Source of the DNA: Lachnospiraceae bacterium
GTDB lineage: Bacteria > Bacillota > Clostridia > Lachnospirales > Lachnospiraceae
Assembly (NCBI GenBank): GCA_016297945.1
Contig: JAEDFR010000041.1
Location: 1 to 18,010, forward strand
Direction of reading: 5' to 3'
Length of the DNA: 18,010 nt
The translations under genes were made by a program, and so were the position numbers. Of this stretch, positions 15,838-18,010 are shown in pieces (positions within the stretch are counted from its first letter, which is position 1; the number at the start of each line of letters is the position of its first letter). The notes beneath the pieces are model-generated. The model made no database searches. It was given only the letters and a program-made list of their open reading frames with translations, and was not told the DNA's origin.

Positions 15838-15862
15838 GGAGGTTTTAGTGAACTTTGATTGA
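15838..15862 (+). promoter_or_regulatory. Ribosome binding site with four-codon mini-ORF overlapping the cupin start
   Basis: GGAGG (15838-15842) is ideally spaced (five bases) from GTG 15848. That GTG opens a frame of only four codons, ending at TGA 15860-15862. The cupin frame is different and has TTG 15855 as its first possible start, 12 bases after the same GGAGG. The site could be a tiny leader that feeds reinitiation, or the trace of a one-base change that displaced the original start. Confidence 0.45.
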
Positions 15863-16307
15863 AAGAATTTTGTGCGATGACGATGTCATAGCTATTATTG
15901 TCCGAAACAACCATTCGGAGGAAGGAATACATTTCCTGACTCCTGATGATTACTCACAACAACTCGCCTATATGCACCATAAGTCAGGTCATATGATAGA
16001 GCCACATTTTCACAATATTGTTCCAAGAACAGTACATTATACACAAGAAGTGCTGGTAATTAGGACAGGGAAATTAAAGGTTGATTTCTATAATGAAGAC
16101 CAGGAGAAAATTTCAGATACTGTACTTAGTGCTGGAGATGTAATACTTTTGTGTGCCGGTGGACATGGATTTGAAGTGCTGGAAGAGGTGGAGATGATTG
16201 AGATTAAGCAGGGACCCTATGTTGGCTTGAATGACAAAACCAGATTTATTCCAAAGGAAAAGAAGGAAGATATAAATGAAAGAGAAACTAAGAGTCAGAA
16301 TCGTTAA
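15855..16307 (+). CDS. Single-domain cupin, sugar-modification type
   Basis: A 150-residue cupin if it starts at TTG 15855, the first start codon after the in-frame stop at 15849-15851. Cupin motif 1 is visible as MIEPHFHN with two histidine ligands, followed by EVLVIRTGKLKVDFY with the glutamate ligand. Motif 2 is SAGDVILLCAGGHGFEVL with the third histidine. All four usual metal ligands are therefore present. Small cupins of this kind are common in O-antigen and capsule clusters (WbuC-like or ketoisomerase-like), but an active role has been shown for only some of them. The last 32 bases overlap the following glycosyltransferase in another frame. Specific function unknown; family call firm. 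The start region is odd and is treated separately. Confidence 0.75.
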   Translation: MIERILCDDDVIAIIVRNNHSEEGIHFLTPDDYSQQLAYMHHKSGHMIEPHFHNIVPRTVHYTQEVLVIRTGKLKVDFYNEDQEKISDTVLSAGDVILLCAGGHGFEVLEEVEMIEIKQGPYVGLNDKTRFIPKEKKEDINERETKSQNR

Positions 16308-17229
16308 TATGGATTCGGGATGGATTATTGAAAAATTTCAAAATAAATTATTTGAAGAACTATGTAAAATAGGTGTTGAAGCGGATATAGCACCTGAGAG
16401 AGATGAAAAGGCTGATATTAATCATTATCCGGTTTACTATTTTACTGATTCTAAGAGAACGGTGCATGAGCATGATACCTATATGATAACACATATAGAT
16501 TGCTTGTCAAAAGTCGAATTATTGAGAGAGAGAGCAAAGAATTGCGGTATGGGGATTTGTATGTCTAAGCAAATGCTGAATTATCTCTCATCCATGGGAA
16601 TTCCAAGAGAAAAAATATGTTACATTAATCCGGCTCATGATCATGTAATCAAACCAAGGAAATTTGTTATTGGAATTACACACAGACTATACCAGGACAG
16701 TAGAAAAAGAAATGACATTGTAGTTGATATTGCTAAAAGATTTGATCGGGACTATTATAAATTTGTGATAATGGGTGCCGGATGGGATACGATAGTACAG
16801 GAAATTACTAATTGTGGCGTGGAAGTAGATTACTATAACGAATTTAATTATGACAAATATGTACAACTTGTGCCCACTTTTGATTTCTTCCTTTATACAG
16901 GCTGGGATGAAGGAAATATGGGATATCTAGATGCATTAGCTGCTGGAGTGGAAACTGTGGTTACCCCACAAGGCTTCCATTTGGATGCAAAGGGTGGATT
17001 AACATATCCGTGCGAGACCATTGATGATTTTGTAAAAACTTTTAATAAAATTGCAGAAAAAAAGCGTGATAGAGTTCTTTCGGTGGCAGATTGGACATGG
17101 GAAAATTTTGCAAAAAAGCATGTGGAAGTATGGGAATATTTGTTGGGAAGAAAAACAATTGCAGAGCTTTCTGCCAACAAAGGGTATTATCTTGATGGTA
17201 TCTTTTCGGTTCTACCTAAAGAAATATAA
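16276..17229 (+). CDS. GT-B glycosyltransferase (GT4-like, short form)
   Basis: A 317-residue protein whose ATG lies 32 bases inside the cupin gene; AGGA (16264-16267) precedes it by eight bases. The N-terminal half is weakly conserved, with THIDCLSKVE (72-81) and MSKQMLNYL (96-104) resembling the acceptor-side 'host cell' segment of GT4-like enzymes. IGITHRLYQDSRKRN (132-146) starts the nucleotide-binding domain, VIMGAGWD (164-171) forms its next strand, and EGNMGYLDALAAGV (212-225) is the E-x7-E-type motif, with D219 in place of the second glutamate. Short GT-B proteins like this are common in Firmicute glycan clusters and are usually left unnamed. Acceptor and donor are unknown. Confidence 0.7.
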   Translation: MKEKLRVRIVNMDSGWIIEKFQNKLFEELCKIGVEADIAPERDEKADINHYPVYYFTDSKRTVHEHDTYMITHIDCLSKVELLRERAKNCGMGICMSKQMLNYLSSMGIPREKICYINPAHDHVIKPRKFVIGITHRLYQDSRKRNDIVVDIAKRFDRDYYKFVIMGAGWDTIVQEITNCGVEVDYYNEFNYDKYVQLVPTFDFFLYTGWDEGNMGYLDALAAGVETVVTPQGFHLDAKGGLTYPCETIDDFVKTFNKIAEKKRDRVLSVADWTWENFAKKHVEVWEYLLGRKTIAELSANKGYYLDGIFSVLPKEI

Positions 17230-17268
17230 AGCAGAATTAAAGAGCAACATTGAATGTGAGGATTTGTA

Positions 17269-18010
17269 ATGGAGTTTATACCGGTTAACACACCTTTGCT
17301 GGATGGAAATGAAAAGAAATATTTATGCGAATGCATAGATACCGGATGGATTTCGAGTGAAGGTCCATTTGTTAAGCGCTTTGAAGCAGAAATGGCATCA
17401 TATGTGGGAAGAAGGCATGGGATTGCAGTATGCAACGGAACTGCAGCGCTTGAAGCGGCAATGGTAGCGCTGAATCTCGAAAAAGGTTCGGAGGTGATTT
17501 TACCTGCTTTTACAATTATCTCGTGTGCACAGGCGATAACAAAGGCAGGATTGATACCGGTTGTGGTCGACTGTAAATTGGATACATGGAATATGGATGT
17601 GGAGGCTGTTGAAGAGAAAATTACGGCTAAAACGAGAGCAATCATGGTTGTACATATTTATGGATTGCCTGTAGATATGGATCCCATTTTAGAGATTGCA
17701 AGAAAATACAATCTGAAAGTAATAGAAGATGCAGCAGAGATGCATGGACAAACCTATAAAGGAAAGCCATGCGGAAGCTTTGGAGATGTGAGTGTCTTTA
17801 GCTTTTATCCCAATAAGCATATCACTTGTGGTGAAGGCGGGATGATTCTTACAGATGATGATAAGCTGGCGGATAGATGCAGAGGCGCCAGAAATCTTTT
17901 CTTCACAGCAAGGCGCTATGTGCATGAAGAAATCGGAAGCAATTTCCGAATGACGAATATGCAGGCGGCAATTGGTTGCGCACAGCTTGAAAAGATGAAA
18001 GAACATATTG
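17269..18010 (+). CDS. DegT/DnrJ/EryC1 sugar aminotransferase, perosamine-synthase-like, N-terminal part
   Basis: The gene runs past the window end with about 247 codons visible. ATG 17269 follows GAGG (17258-17261) at seven bases. IPVNTPLLDGNEKKYL (4-19), TGWISSEGPFV (25-35), NGTAALEAAM (60-69), AFTIISCAQAI and VHIYGLPVDMDP lead to IEDAAEMHG and FSFYPNKHITCGEGGM, whose lysine binds PLP. These segments resemble GDP-perosamine synthase (RfbE/Per) more than PseC-type or ArnB-type enzymes. The reaction would place an amino group at C4 of a 4-keto-6-deoxy sugar, with glutamate as donor. No 4,6-dehydratase is present in the window, but one may follow. Base composition looks somewhat more GC-rich than in the neighbouring glycosyltransferase genes. 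Confidence 0.88.
   Translation, partial: MEFIPVNTPLLDGNEKKYLCECIDTGWISSEGPFVKRFEAEMASYVGRRHGIAVCNGTAALEAAMVALNLEKGSEVILPAFTIISCAQAITKAGLIPVVVDCKLDTWNMDVEAVEEKITAKTRAIMVVHIYGLPVDMDPILEIARKYNLKVIEDAAEMHGQTYKGKPCGSFGDVSVFSFYPNKHITCGEGGMILTDDDKLADRCRGARNLFFTARRYVHEEIGSNFRMTNMQAAIGCAQLEKMKEHI

Noticed and set aside
17187..17645. Minus-strand open frame of about 150 codons over the end of the last glycosyltransferase and the start of the DegT aminotransferase
   Set aside because: It is antisense to two well-supported genes, lacks a convincing ribosome binding site and resembles no known family.

Overview
The window is an uninterrupted run of 16 plus-strand genes, the first and last cut by the window edges. 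It is the interior of a surface-glycan locus (capsule, cell-wall polysaccharide or lipid-linked oligosaccharide). The DNA is AT-rich, ribosome binding sites are strong (AGGAGG/GGAGG types), and ATGA or few-base overlaps between genes are common. This fits a low-GC Gram-positive anaerobe of the Clostridia, and Lachnospiraceae is my best guess from overall look; I cannot assign a species. I see no transposase, tRNA, rRNA, CRISPR array or clear intrinsic terminator. The longest gap between genes is about 100 bases.

Layout. Bases 2-391 are the tail of a NodB-type polysaccharide deacetylase. Bases 430-1590 encode a GT-B-like glycosyltransferase. Bases 1583-4592 are a tight three-gene metabolic cassette: a branched-chain-type class IV aminotransferase, an HpcH/HpaI-like aldolase/lyase and a fold-type III PLP decarboxylase. 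Bases 4606-6941 hold a GT2 glycosyltransferase and a GT-B 'surface carbohydrate biosynthesis' protein. Bases 6964-9859 are a second cassette: an acylneuraminate-type cytidylyltransferase, an HMGL/DmpG-like aldolase fused to a Rossmann-like C-terminal domain, and a KdsC-like HAD phosphatase. Bases 9921-12966 hold a GT61-like transferase, a fucosyltransferase-like (HxRGxD) protein and a left-handed beta-helix acetyltransferase. Bases 12963-14816 encode a PglK/MsbA-like ABC exporter. The end holds a second GT2, a cupin, another GT-B transferase and a truncated perosamine-synthase-like DegT aminotransferase.

How the genes may work together (inference). The glycosyltransferases would build a repeat unit containing an amino-sugar (DegT enzyme, acetyltransferase), perhaps a deoxyhexose (HxRGxD protein) and a CMP-activated 2-keto acid sugar. 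The ABC exporter would flip the lipid-linked product across the membrane. The two metabolic cassettes are the most interesting parts. The 6964-9859 cassette has the activation and dephosphorylation enzymes of a Kdo/nonulosonate pathway, but a metal-dependent pyruvate-aldolase-type enzyme stands where a PEP-dependent NeuB/KdsA synthase would be expected. The 1583-4592 cassette could make a hydroxylated or branched amino acid and decarboxylate it to an amine for decorating the glycan. Neither cassette's product can be named from sequence alone.
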